DNA from: Armillaria gallica
Taxonomy: Eukaryota > Basidiomycota > Agaricomycetes > Agaricales > Physalacriaceae
Assembly: GCA_037576215.1 (NCBI GenBank)
Contig: JBANDB010000002.1
Coordinates: 4,402,001 to 4,466,000 of the forward strand
Direction of reading: 5' to 3'
Length of the DNA: 64,000 nt
In this document: piece by piece, positions 46,426-57,610 of the stretch
How the letters are laid out: every line of letters begins with the position of its first letter
How positions within the stretch are numbered: position 1 is the stretch's first letter
The notes under the pieces: model-generated
The model's input: the letters and a program-made list of their open reading frames with translations, nothing else
Databases searched by the model: none
What the model was told of the DNA's origin: nothing
Made by a program: the position numbers and the translations under genes

Positions 46426-48251
46426 ATCAGAAAACAGAGTAAAAGAGTATATTATATCTTTTGTGATCCTTCTTATGCATGTCTTGCTATAGAACATCTT
46501 TCATATCTGACTCTGTTTATCAAGGTAAAGGGCTGGGTTTCTTCAATAATGCCATGGTGATTTATACTCACCTGGTCAATTCTTGCCCTACTGTTCCTGC
46601 TAAAGTTCAATCTTGTGCACAGACACATTGATGAGCCTTCAGGCTCTGTGTGCTCTGAAATTGTAGATACAATCTACAATCTATTGGATATCTCCCTTGT
46701 ATGAACTTTCAATAAACCAATCATTGTAAGTTTAGCATAGGTCAAATCATATTAAATCACCCATTCTATGTGAACTTTTATTTCAATATTCATACATCAT
46801 TGTGCCTTAAGGCACATTGATTGCAGTGAATTAAATATATGTTATTATTCTAAGCCTTTACATGTGGATAGAACCATACAGTCACAAGGTTTAACTACAT
46901 GTATATTATGCATGGCTACAGATTTTTAAGATACCATATGGATGTATCTTAATTGTTTGGGACTATAGTAAGAATTAGTGAGCTGCTAATTACAGATGAG
47001 TAAGTAGTGACTAAATCAGTAACCTTTCATAGTCTTGTTAACTATGCAAACTTTTAATATGTGATGCACAGTAGGAAAATGCATAGCATAGTAAACTATG
47101 GTTACTAAGTCAAAAACAAAAGCTTGCTTATTTAGTAAGTACTATTCTGTAGTATAAAAGATGAAGGACTTTAGATAGAAAAACAACAATTCCCTAAAGG
47201 ATACATACATCACACATATCACTTAATACATGCAAATTAAAGTTACCATCTCTATATTCTTAAGAGATACAACATTTAGTGAGCTTTCTAACTTGCTACC
47301 TAACAAGTGTTAAATAACTTAATTCATGCACTCTCTCTTCCAAAACCCAAGCAAGGATATCCTATAAGACTATCTTATTTATCATCCTCACAGCATAATT
47401 TCACATACCTAAAGACTTTAAAGATATAATCTGTAGCTAGGATTCTGAACTTTTAGTCTCTAGCATCAAACAATCTACTGTTCCTATAAATTAGAAATGA
47501 TACTAACATTTCTCTAATAAACCAGTTCTGTATCTGCATTTCTGTACTTAAAGTATGCAAGTATAGGATTCCAACACCATATAATTTGCACTGCATCTAG
47601 GTTGCCTTTACTCATATACATTCACATTTATGCATTCCTTTCTGTCCAGAAAAGTTTGCATACACACTTTGGGTCTCTGTACATCCATCAAAGAGTCATA
47701 ACAACCATAGCAATACTTCACTACAATCCTAGGAAGCTATAGTCACCTCATAGAAACTAGACTTGCTAAAGCCTGCTTTCAGATTCAGTGTTTGACTATA
47801 CTTGCTGTAACAGGTCTTGTGTTTTCTGCCTGCAGAAGCAACATGTCTCTGCAAAGCTCTCCAACATGCTTATCTGCACACCATGGGATGTTGGAGAAAT
47901 CTTGAGCTCTTATTTAGGAGGCTCTATGACTGCAGGTGCTGACATTCTGAAACAAGACCAAGTTGATGTGGTCAGAGCTATGAAAACCAATTCTTCAATT
48001 ATAATGCATGAGTTCCAATCTCAAAATCCAAGTTAACCATTGCCAAATATTTTAGGCAATTCACTGCCACTGAGTTGGATCTCCTAGCTTATAATCTTGA
48101 TGTGAAAGAATAGCACATGCAGGGGAATATGAATGCAGCCTTTTTGGCACTGAAGAACAGTATTATGAGTCTATTGAATCTGTTTTTTGAAAAGGTGGAG
48201 AATCAAGAGTATTAGCTTGTGTTTGTATAATACTATGCTTTCTGTAATATT
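46426..48251. other. AT-rich, CpG-poor unassigned DNA
   Basis: A plus frame at 47788-48036 is open for 82 codons without a recognised motif. Nothing else was seen. Confidence 0.35.
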
Positions 48252-48628
48252 CACTGCTGGGGCCGATACATTTTCTGATCGGAAAAACGAGACCTCAAAA
48301 TGTTGTGAGATTTCATTTGATTTTCTAAAGGTTAAACCAGGTTAAGAAAAACAAGTTGAAATGCAGGATCATTTACGTACTCTTTTAAGGTAAGGAAAAG
48401 AGCTCGAAAAACGGAATGTAAAACGTGTTTCCCGCAGTCAGAACAAAGGAAACCGCTTTTTATTCGTAGAAAAGCAGCTATTTTTGGAACACAAAAGGAA
48501 AGCTAAAAAGGATAAGTGTTTCATTGAGTTTTCCTTATCTCATTTTTGCGACATACAAAGGTAACGAAAAGTCACAACATTTTTAGATTACCTTTTTCCG
48601 TCTTGAAAAGGAGCCAGCCCCAGCAGTG
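48252..48628. mobile_element. MITE with CACTGCTGGGGC ends, TSD ATT
   Basis: The 377-bp unit begins CACTGCTGGGGCC and ends GCCCCAGCAGTG. Imperfect inverted similarity continues for about 60 bases (CGGAAAAA and AAAATGTTGTGA in both arms). ATT flanks both sides (48249-48251 and 48629-48631). It contains several CpG, unlike its surroundings, so it is probably a younger insertion. Non-coding. Its CACTG ends and 3-bp duplication match the hairpin element at 22883-23136. Confidence 0.8.
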
Positions 48629-48631
48629 ATT

Positions 48632-49329
48632 CAAGTGTATGTATTTGTATTACCTACTGTGTTATTTTATATTGTTCCATTTGACTGTCACTCTCTGAAG
48701 ATAATTTAGATTGATCACAATGACTCAAGAGCATCCACAAGAGATAAGAGATAAGACATGATGAAAATTTTCAGATTTTGATCATATGAGAGTTATTCAT
48801 GAAGAACATTACTAAGCTAACAAAGTTCAAACCAACTACACACATGCATTGTGAATAAGAAGAGAGAAATTATTTACAACATAAACATTACAGATAAAGA
48901 GTGTGAGAGTAGTATACTACTTTGTGAACTTTGAAACTTTATACACTCTGCCATTAGATGTAGTTGAGCTTGAGCAGGTGGAGGAATATTCAGCAGGTGG
49001 ATGGTTATTGTGATAACTACTATTTCCAAACACTCTGGTAGATGATACAACAGAGGGTGAGTGGGTAAAGTGATATTCAAGAAGAGGGTGATAAATGTGT
49101 TGACTCTCACTGCTGACTTATTATCTGTAAGATATATAATTGGACTTGGAGATTAAGAAGTGCAATATGGGAGGACACAATGGCACTTTCTGCATAGGTT
49201 GCCTAGGTGTAGTTGAAAGCATTGACAGCAGAGGCAAAGATGGTTGGAGGGTTAAAGCAATCCTCCACTAAAATATTTGAATACTTGGATCTTGCCAGTT
49301 TGTATCACTACTTTGACCAAGAGTAGCTC
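48632..49329. other. Unassigned AT-rich DNA
   Basis: Nothing recognisable was seen; it may hold the lost N-terminal part of the CxC-like fossil. Confidence 0.3.
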
Positions 49330-50110
49330 TTGCAAATTGGGATCAAAGTTAACAGATGCCCTGATTTTCTCCTGAAAGGTATTTTTAACACTTTTAACAA
49401 GATTTGCATGATAAAAGAATGTGAGAAGCATATAGTTGATAGATGCCACACCTGCAATAATCCTGTTCATATGAAAATTGAGTGGGTTCACACTATGTGT
49501 GGACAAGCCTAATTTCAGCTAAAGAAATATTTTCTATATACTGCTGTTGCTCACTCCAAGGACTCTCTTCCTCAAATATCTGCAAACAGCAACCATGGTT
49601 CAGATGCTGAAGAAGATAAAGACTAAGAATATAATATGCATGAAGAGAAATTCTGTATCCCCTCACAATTTCAGTCTCAGCCTCAGTCCTAAGCTCACTC
49701 TAAAAAACAAGTCTGAGCAATGTTCAGATGTGCTTGTACCTACAACAAGCAATTCCTGGTCAGCTTCTGCTGTATTATTATTGCATAAGAAATGTTCTAT
49801 GATGTGAAATTTATATCATCAGTTATCATATGACCACATTTTACACTCATATCATTTACATCTATTAACAAATTTAAATCAGGAGTTCATTAAGCAAACA
49901 TATCATGATGGTCACCTTTCAAATCACATCATATTTGACAACAATTACAGTGTTGCAAAGCACATTAAAAACAATCCTGATTTCAAGAACATTAACCTTG
50001 CAGTTGATGTCTTTTACTTCAACTGCAAGCATCAGAAAGCTATACCTTCTGCCAGCAACATTGACCAGATGATTATTATATATAATAAAATGGGGCATGA
50101 ATGCTTAGAA
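49330..50110 (+). pseudogene. CxC-type cysteine-cluster protein of KDZ units, decayed
   Basis: Plus frames read ICMIKECEKHIVDRCHTCNN and HMKIEWVHTMCGQA (49400-49510), then FQLKKYFLY, VAHSKDSLPQI, and IIFDNNYSVAKHIKNNPDF and NLAVDVFYFNCKHQ (49925-50040). I remember this order (CRTC.NP.HQ.IE..H..RGQARFQL, later YDN.C.LAKH and VD.FHF..KHK) from fungal CxC proteins that accompany KDZ transposases. Several Cys survive; stops interrupt it. The role of such proteins is unproven; they may bind DNA. Confidence 0.45.
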
Positions 50111-50843
50111 AAAGAAGATTGTTATTCCTCCAGTTGGGTGTAAATTTGTATTATATATTGTATTAAACAATAGATGTACTAGAACAAAACAAAAAGAGAA
50201 AGAATTGTCACTAAACTACTGTGAAAGTCCATGTCACTTTGCAGCCTTGGCCTTCAAGGAAGGTAAAGGGAATTTCTTTACAAATCCTCAAACAAAGGCA
50301 CAAACTGATTCCAGTTGCTGGCATAGAGGTTGAGATGCTTGGTGGTGGTCAATGACATCTGAGTTGTTATTGTAGTGTGGGAAAAAGAAGACCAGTGGGG
50401 TTAGAGAAAGTGTAATAGCCCATGATAGGTGGGTGTGACTTCCAAATGGATAGTGATATCCCTTTGGGAGCATGAGCAGAATGTCAATGTTAAACAAATA
50501 GTTTGCAAAAGAGAACAAAAATTTTGCTTGGCTTAGTAAGGTGCAGGGTCTATAACCTGTTGTGAGCAGGTTATCTAGCACAGTGGTGAGTGCCAGGTCT
50601 GGAGACAAGAGTCAAAAGCTGAGGACAAGGCCAGACTCAAGAGTCTGGCTGTCTGGCATTGATCGGACTCTGAATATTATCTGGGATAGTCTGGACTGCT
50701 CTTTTTTTACATCATTTTGCTTGCCATTCACTCATGATATCTCAATAATGCTGTTTACCCTTGCAGACCTTGTGGCTATTATACAGCAAAGCCTAAAGAA
50801 CATTTCTTCTCTTAATCTTTCACAAATGGTCCTGTACATACAC
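50111..50843. other. Unassigned DNA before the GyF LTR
   Basis: A minus frame at 50608-50288 is open but not recognised. A tRNA-Leu-like anticodon-arm sequence near 50625-50650 is discussed under rejected items. Confidence 0.35.
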
Positions 50844-51203
50844 TGTTAGATCCAATGTCCAATCAAGAGTAAACAACAGCTGTATTGCATTCATACAGTC
50901 ACTATTGAGTCTCATGATGAAAGGACTTCTGGACTAAGTGTTTTTAGCGCTTAGCGAGAATGAATGTGTTTTGGTATGAATAAACGTTAGCTCAAAGCTA
51001 GGGAATATACAGCTTGAGCTACAGTACTTATATACTAAAATGAGAGGTCTAATAATAAGTGCACCGTTGCAAGAAAGAAGCAGAAATAACACAAGGCGAA
51101 CGGTGGTGACTGTATCATGAGTCATGGCTCCATAGAGTTGCAGATCCTAAGGATAAGATAAGATAAGAGGCACTTAAATAAAGAAAATGAATAAATCATA
51201 ACA
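50844..51203 (-). repeat. GyF 3' LTR
   Basis: On the minus strand it starts TGTTATGATTTATTC and ends near GGATCTAACA, 360 bases. Three GATAAG (51150-51170), the TTAGCTCAAAGCT block in plus orientation (50988-51000) and TATATACT. Shorter than the GyD and GyE LTRs because one inner block is missing. Confidence 0.8.
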
Positions 51204-51741
51204 TTACCCCCTTGTTAAGGCAGGCATCCTGACTGCTGTTATGGTATGTTGTCCAGTTCGAAGAGCAATTTAGTGTCCATTGAAGGATCATCGTGGCCCC
51301 TAGCCAGTCCCAAAGCTCATCTTCATCATACCACACTTTCTTGCCTGTTCGTTTGTCTGTGTAGGACTGCCAATTTGCTGGTCTGTCGACAACTCTGTCT
51401 ATGTGCTCAGTGAGAAACTCTTTGATAAGTTCATCAGCATCCATATAGTCTTCTCATACCCAGCTGTTTGATTCCAGTCCATAGCCTTTCTATTTCATGA
51501 AGTAATCGCTGACCTGGCACCATGGTTCCCCAGCTTTTCCCCTAACCTTGTGGCATCTGCTGTCAAGAACCTTTTCAATCTTGTAATGTTCAGCGCTGTC
51601 AATTAGATCTGGTGGTGGCAGTGGTGGTTGTTCTTGGTTTGGGAACGCAGGTGGTGCATATGAAGTGAGGAGTGCTTCATTGAATGTTGGATGGATATGC
51701 CAGTTAGTAGGGAGCTTGAAGGTGTATGCAGAAGCTCCTTT
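51204..51741 (-). pseudogene. GyF chromodomain and Trp-rich tail
   Basis: Begins with the polypurine tract (51213-51204). Reading from the right: PPAFPNQEQPPLPPPDL, the chromodomain block EKVLDSR...DYFMK*KGYGLESNSWV (TAG for Trp), DADELIKEFLTEHIDRV and the tail NWQSYTDKRTGKKVWYDEDE. The frame changes near 51450. Confidence 0.75.
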
Positions 51742-51746
51742 CTTTG
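51742..51746. repeat. Target-site duplication CTTTG, left
   Basis: CTTTG before the 5' copia LTR and again at 56658-56662. The two GyF parts join across it. Confidence 0.9.
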
Positions 51747-52045
51747 TGTTGGAGACAATGCCGCAAGTACCATATCAGGTAAATGGCATATTGGCAATCC
51801 GGTAACTTCCGGAATGTTTGAGCAACAATGCTCGTACTTGAAGAAAGCAGGAGAAAGGACTCAAAGGACATTTTCTTAGTAACATAGAACATTCTAGATA
51901 ATTTTCAAGTAGTATAAATATGTGTAGAGTCTCTGCAGGAGACAAGAATTCAATCCTCTATTAGACTCCCATTTGGGAAGTGACTACGTACTTACAAGTC
52001 TCTACAGTCTACCACTGCGTACCGATTATACCCTGTATTTCAACA
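51747..52045 (+). repeat. Copia 5' LTR
   Basis: TGTTGGAGAC ... ATTTCAACA, 299 bases. It differs from the 3' LTR at 13 sites, all transitions, of which 11 sit in CpG/TpG/CpA contexts. TATAAATA near 51915 is a candidate TATA box. Confidence 0.95.
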
Positions 52046-52057
52046 GGTTATGGGCCC
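52046..52057 (+). promoter_or_regulatory. Copia primer binding site, initiator-tRNA half type
   Basis: GGTTATGGGCCC directly after the LTR is complementary to GGGCCCATAACC. That is the anticodon-loop region of eukaryotic initiator tRNA-Met, not its 3' end. Drosophila copia uses the same type of cleaved half-tRNA primer. Confidence 0.75.
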
Positions 52058-52137
52058 TGGCCTAAAGACTGACTAGAGAACTTCGTACTATATACTCGCC
52101 TCGCTACTTACTCGCATACCATATATATCAGTAGAAT

Positions 52138-53436
52138 ATGTCTTCTACATCATCTGACCAAACACCATCATCCCTATTCCGAATCGAGCTTCTCAGAGAA
52201 GACAACTGGGTTCCATGGAAGCGTCGTGTGACAGCTATCCTAAGAGAACGAGGTCTCCTGAAATACGCTGAAGGAATTGAAAGGAAACCGGTGCCAGCAG
52301 ATGCCAAAGCACCGACAGCTGAAGAATTGGAGAAGGCCAGGAAATGGGAAGAGTTGGATGGGAAAGCGCAGACACAGATCGAGCTGATGCTAAGCGACTT
52401 GCAGATGATCCACATCGCAGGCACTATCACCGCAGCTGACATGTGGAAGCAGCTAAAATTAGTAAAGGAAGCTAGAGGAAAGTTGGGGATTTTGTCGTAC
52501 CGTCGCCGTCTCTACTGGACAGTTGCTGATGAGTCAACTGACATCGTTGAGCATGTAACTGAGATGCGTCGCACCCAAGAGGAACTCGGAATGCTTGGTA
52601 GCCAAGTGTCTGATGAAGACTTCTTGATGCTATTAATCACATCATTACCTGAGTCCTGGGATCAATTCACGACAGCATATCTTGGTTCTACCGGAAACAA
52701 CCCTACTATTACATCGCATGAGTTCATTGCTATTGTGCTAGAAGAAAACTGACGACGAATAGAGAAATCAGGGGGAGGAGAATCGGCTATGTACGGACGC
52801 GGCAAGAAGACAGGATGGAATCAGTCAAGTGCATCAAAGAGAAGTGATGGCTCAGACGAAACAGAATGCTGGAATTGCCACAAGAGAGGCCACACTGCGG
52901 CAGAGTGTTGGTCCAAGGGTGGCGGCCAGGAAGGAAAGGGTCCTGCCAGGAAAGGTGGAAAGAAGAAAGGACAAAAGGCACAATCTAACCAAGCAGCAGA
53001 GTCAGTAAATAGTGATTTGGCTGAGACGTCATACCATGTAGACACTCAAGCCCAATTCAGCTCACACTTTGCTCGCAATGATTGGCTGGCAGATTCAGGG
53101 ACTACATCACATATCTCGAACAGCCGCCAAACCTTTGTTGATTTCAAACCACTTACCGAAATGACTATTAATGGCATTGGCAATCAAGCAATCAAAGCCC
53201 TGGGCAGAGGAACAGTGTTGCTTGACTGTAAAGTTGGTAACAAGACAATAACTCACCGACTCAAAAAAACCCTCTACGCTCCCAATGCTATTAATAACCT
53301 GATCTCAATCAGTAGACTTGATGATGCTGGAATGGAAGCTAAATTTAGAAAGGGACAAGTCCAGTTCCTCCGAAATCATAGCGAAGTCCTTGCAATTGGA
53401 AAGAAGATCAACCGTTTATATCTAATGAATGGCTGA
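52138..53436 (+). pseudogene. Copia gag and protease
   Basis: The first ATG after the primer site opens a 204-codon gag (MSSTSSDQTPSSLFRIELLR, LREDNWVPWKRRVTAIL, later TSLPESWDQFTTAYLGS), ended by TGA at 52750-52752 before CGA CGA. In the same frame follow the CCHC knuckle CWNCHKRGHTAAEC (about 52867-52910) and the protease site DWLADSGTTSHISNSRQTF (about 53080-53135). A TGA at 53434 stops the frame before integrase. The protein packages RNA and processes the polyprotein. Confidence 0.9.
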
Positions 53437-54490
53437 GCAAGAGACATATCCGAGCAATCAAATGTTGCTGATGAGAGCCAGAATACATGGGATTCATGGC
53501 ATCATCATTTTGGACACCTAGGAAAGAAGGGACTTGAAAGATTGGAGAGAGAAGGATTGGTAGAAGGACTTACAATTGACAAAGACTCACCGCCTCTTTC
53601 CCAATGCGAAGCCTGCATCCAGGCAAAGCAGACTCATCGGCCATATCCGCAGGAAGCACAGCACCGATCAAACAAGCCCGGAGAATTAACCCATAGTGAC
53701 ATTTGGGGTCCCACATGTGTAGCTTCATTGCAAGGGTCGAGATATTACATTTCATTCACTGATGATGCGACCCGTCGCTGCAAGCCATTGTTCATGAAGG
53801 AACGAAGCAAATCCTTTGATAGAATCAAGGAATATGTTACCTTCATTGAAACACAGTATGGAGTCAAGCCAAAAATCATCAGAGTGGATAATGCAAAAGA
53901 GTTGACAAGCAAGGAGGTCAAAGACTGGCTGAAAGAGAAGGGAATTGAGCTACAAACCTCTGCTCCCTATGCTCATTCATCAAATGGAGTAGCCGAACAC
54001 TTCAATCGGACATTGATTGAACTCACACATGCAATGTTGATAGCACGCGGTCTCCCATCATACCTGTGGGAAGTCGCAGTCGAGTATGCAGCCTATATTC
54101 GTAATATGGCACCGACGCGAGCCCTAGAAAAGGAGACACCTGATGAAGCATGGACAAGGGAGAAACCAAATGTTTCTCATCTTCATGAATTTGGTAGCAA
54201 TGTTTGGGTATTAACCGAGGGGAAGAACCTGTCAAAACTTGAGGCCAAATCAAAGAAGTACATATTTGTTGGTTACCTTGATGGCCCTAAAGCCATCCGA
54301 TATTATGATCCGCAATCATGCCAAATACGAGTTTCAAGGAACTTTATATTTGCAGAACCATCTAAAACAGCGGAATTTGGTAACACTGACAATATACGGC
54401 TCGAGGGGAGACACAGGGGACTAGCAATCCGAAATTGCCAGTATCAGCAGATGAAGAACAGGGGCAATCACAGAATGACTTACCTATGAC
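53437..54490 (+). pseudogene. Copia integrase
   Basis: Continues in the frame: the zinc-binding part WHHHFGHLGKKGLERL...CEACIQAKQ, then the core with HSDIWGP, IRVDNAKELTS and APYAHSSNGVAEHFNRTL. The first two catalytic Asp and the Glu are all present. The later GYLDGPKAIRYYDP block belongs to the C-terminal part. The open frame covers 53542-54489. Integrase inserts the cDNA copy. Confidence 0.9.
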
Positions 54491-56327
54491 CTCATCACTG
54501 GGTACTCAACCAAAATCAAGACTGGAAATGACATCATTGCCAGAAAAAAGCAAATCCATGGTGACATCATTACCATCAGGGTAGACACAAAGGGGTATCT
54601 GCGGCGGTCTTCAAGAAACATTGGAGATCATGATTACCGAGTAATGAATAACCCTAATGTGAGAATCCTGGCTGCACCATGAAGCACAAATAGCTCACCA
54701 ATACCAATTCTGGAGCACACAAGCGAGCAGAACTTTGCTAATTTTGCAGTGATCCGAAGTTACCTCACAAGTGCAGGTGATGACATTAAAATAGACAACT
54801 TTCCGTGAAGTGTCACAGAAGCCAAAGCATCACCAGAATGGGCAGAATGGAAGAAAGCTATGGATGAGGAGATGGGTGTCATTACAGAGATGGGCACATA
54901 TACGAAGGAGGACTTACCAGCAGGAAGAGATACCATTGGATGCAAATGGGTGTTCCTAAAGAAGTATGATGAAGATGGGAATGTCTCACAATACAAAGCC
55001 AGACTGGTGGCACAAGGGTACTCACAAATACCAAGTGTGGATTACACCGAGACCTTTGCACCAGTTGTATGACTTGAATCTGTTCGTGCCGCTTTAGGCA
55101 TAGCCGCTATCAAGGATCTCGAGATTTCCCAAATGGATGTTAAAGGGGCATACCTTAATGGGGAACTTGAAGAAGAAATATATATGCGGCAGCCAGAGGG
55201 ATATGATGATGGATCGGGCAGAGTTTGTCAATTACACAAGACTCTGTATGGCTTGAAACAGTCTGGACGTGAGTGGAACCGAGAATTTGATAGGAAATTA
55301 ACTTCCATCAGATTTTCGAAGCTTGAAGCTGACCACTGTGTCTACAAGCACATCAGAGAGGGCCGAATGACTATTATAACAGTCTGGGTTGACGACTTAC
55401 TCATTTTTTCCGAGACCATTGGAGATATGATGGAGACAAAGGGGAGCTTCACAATCTTTTTGATGTGAAAGACTTAGGAGAGCCGAAGAAAATTATTGGG
55501 ATTGAAATCAAGAGAGATAGGGAAAATGGTACCATCTCATTATCCCAAAAGCAGTACATTGAAGGCGTCTTAACTCGATTCAGCATGCAAAACGCACGGC
55601 CAGTATCAACCCCACTTGACCCCAACATGATACTCAAGAAGCAAACTGATAACTTGGTCGCTGACCCTGCAATGGCTGGCGGATATCAATCCGTAATTGG
55701 TTCCTTGCTATATGCAGCAAGAGGAACACGGCCCGATATTTCACATGCAGTCCAAGAGCTTGGACAATTTGCATCAAACCCTGGACCAGAACACTGGACA
55801 GCATTGAAACGTGTGTGCAGATATCTTGCTGGAACCAGAAACTTGGAACTAGTATTTCATGCTAATGAAGAAGGAGAAATAATTAGCACTGGATACTCGG
55901 ACGCAAGTTTTGCATCAAATCCTGATGATCGGAAGTCAATCTCAGGATACACATACCTTATTGGTGGCGCATCATTCGCATGGAGCTCCAAGAAACAGAG
56001 CACAGTGCACTCTCATCCACAGAAGCTGAATATACAGCTCTGGCCCATGCAACAAGACAAGCAATTTGGAATAGGAACTTACTATCTGAATTGGGTTGTC
56101 CACAAGAAGATTCTACTTTAATCTTTGAGGATAATCAGTCAACCATTGCACTTGCCAGGGATCCACAGTACCATGCACAATCAAAGCACTTTGACATTCA
56201 AAATCATTTCATTAGGGAAAAGGTGGAGAATGAGACAATAGAGCTATATTATTGTCCCACAGGAGAAATGGTGGCTGACATATTTACAAAGGCATTACCA
56301 AGACCACAGCACGAGAAGTTTGTATGA
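54491..56327 (+). pseudogene. Copia reverse transcriptase and RNase H
   Basis: A decayed linker (54491-54830) precedes RT. RT blocks are GCKWVFLKKYDEDGNVSQYKAR, VDYTETFAPVV, a TGA at 55069-55071 (CGA expected), QMDVKGAYLNGELEEEIYMR, LYGLKQSGREWN and the catalytic VWVDDLLIF (WVDD). A one-base frame change near 55435 precedes FDVKDLGEPKK. RNase H shows YSDASFASNPDDRKSISGY, then the loss of one G at about 56005 before ALSSTEAEYTAL, then EDNQSTIALA and ADIFTKALPRPQHEKF. Ends with TGA at 56325. Confidence 0.9.
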
Positions 56328-56349
56328 GAACTCGGTCTGTTACCGTCTT

Positions 56350-56358
56350 GAGGGGGAG
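56350..56358 (+). promoter_or_regulatory. Copia polypurine tract
   Basis: GAGGGGGAG ends one base before the 3' LTR; primer for second-strand synthesis. Confidence 0.9.
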
Positions 56359-56657
56359 TGTTGGAGACGATGCTGCAAGTACCATATCGGGTAAACGGCA
56401 TATCAGCAATCCGGTAACTTCCAGAATGTTCGAGCAACAATGCTCGTACTTGAAGAAAGCAGGAGAAAGGACTCAAAAGACATTTTCTTAGTAATATAGA
56501 ACATTCTAGATAATTTTCAAGTAGTATAAATATGCGTAGAGTCTCTGCAGGAGACAAGAATTCAATCCTCTATTAGACTCCCATTTGGGAAGTGACTATG
56601 TACTTACAAGTCTCTACAGTCTACCACTGCGTACCAATTATACCCTGTATTTCAACA
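56359..56657 (+). repeat. Copia 3' LTR
   Basis: 299 bases with TG...CA ends, followed by the second CTTTG (56658-56662). It retains CpG at seven of the sites where the 5' LTR has TpG or CpA, and has lost it at five others, including one site where both copies changed on different strands. Confidence 0.95.
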
Positions 56658-56662
56658 CTTTG

Positions 56663-57141
56663 CAACTATTAAGAATGGTCCTGTGTGTTTGTCTGTGAGT
56701 TTCTTCTTTGGTCGTGGGAGATGAAGGTTGGTTGTATCAAGCCAAACCTTGTCTCCTACCTGATACTCAATCACAGGATGTCTCTTTTTGTTGCATTGGG
56801 CTTTCATCTGGCTGGTGGCTTTCTCGAGTGATCACTTGGCTGTGGCATGAATCTCCTACATTTTGGAGACAAAAGTCGTCAAGGCTGGCATTCAGAAAGG
56901 GGTCTGGGGCTTGACTCCTGGTAGGATATGGGCATTGTAGCCGTGATTGACCTGGAACAGACTTTTGCCGGTGGCCAAATGAGTGTGGTTGTTATGAGCA
57001 AAGGTGGCGAGTGATAGCCATTCTACCCAGTTGTTCTGGAGATAGTTGACAAAAATTCAGAGGTATTTTTCAATCTCCTGATTGACTCATTCTATTTGTC
57101 TGTCTGTTTGAGAGTGAAAAGTGGTAGACGTGTTGGCCCTG
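56663..57141 (-). pseudogene. GyF integrase part
   Basis: Reading leftward: STTFHSQTDRQIE*VNQEIEKYL, NNWVEWLSLATFAHNNHTH, SLFQVNHGYNAH, KAQCNKKRHPVIEYQVGDKV and LHLPRPKKKLTDKHTGPF. The catalytic QTER glutamate is retained as QIE. The right edge (57141) meets the end of the GyE LTR. Confidence 0.8.
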
Positions 57142-57575
57142 TGTAAGACCTGAACTCCAATCAAGAGTACGCACAATTACCGATGGTCTCAAGGAGAGAG
57201 GAGATCAAGACTAACACTTTTAGCGCTTAGCGAGAATGAATGTGTTTTGGTGTGAATAAATGTTAGCTCAAAGCTAAGGAATATACAGCTTTGAGTACAC
57301 TAGTTATATACTAGAATTGAGGGTCTGAATAATAAGGGCACCATGTAAGAAAAGGAAGATAAGAACACGGTGACCGTGCAGTTGAGTACACTGGTGACCA
57401 AGTGAGGGTCCTAATACTGAGGACGATGTGTGAGGAAATACACAATGGCCAAGTATGACTATATCACAATGTGAAGACTCCATGAAGTCATGTATCTAAA
57501 GATAAGATAAGATAAACACTGAAGATAAGATAAGATAAGAGGCACTTAGATAAAGAAAATGAATAAATCATAACA
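57142..57575 (-). repeat. GyE 3' LTR
   Basis: On the minus strand TGTTATGATTTATTC ... GGTCTTACA, 434 bases. Six GATAAG/GATAAA in two arrays (57500-57540), TATATAACTAG near 57305 and the TTAGCTCAAAGCT block at 57264-57276. Confidence 0.85.
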
Positions 57576-57585
57576 TTACCCCCTT
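57576..57585 (-). promoter_or_regulatory. GyE polypurine tract
   Basis: AAGGGGGTAA on the minus strand, directly before the LTR. Confidence 0.8.
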
Positions 57586-57610
57586 ATTAAGGCAGGTGTC
57601 CCAACTGCTG

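Larger units (their letters stand above)
51747..56657 (+). mobile_element. Complete Ty1/copia element (4911 bp)
   Basis: Two 299-bp LTRs, 5-bp duplication CTTTG, primer site, gag-pol in copia order (gag, protease, integrase, RT, RNase H) and a polypurine tract. It lies in GyF, so it is younger than GyF. Three TGA codons where CGA is expected (52750, 53434, 55069) and at least two single-base frame changes make it defective. Confidence 0.95.
50844..57141 (-). mobile_element. GyF: 3' end of a gypsy copy, split by copia and cut by GyE
   Basis: 3' LTR (50844-51203), polypurine tract, pol tail and chromodomain (51204-51741), then a complete copia element, then the integrase part (56663-57141). 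There the GyE 3' LTR interrupts it at the block before AYHPQTDGQTE. The rest of GyF should lie beyond GyE, outside the window. Confidence 0.85.

Noticed and set aside
50560..50680. tRNA-Leu-like pieces: a D-arm-like TAGCACAGTGGTGAGTGC and an anticodon-arm-like CCAGACTCAAGAGTCTGG
   Set aside because: The two parts are too far apart, no acceptor stem or T arm fits, and no B box was found. At best it is a remnant of a tRNA-derived repeat.
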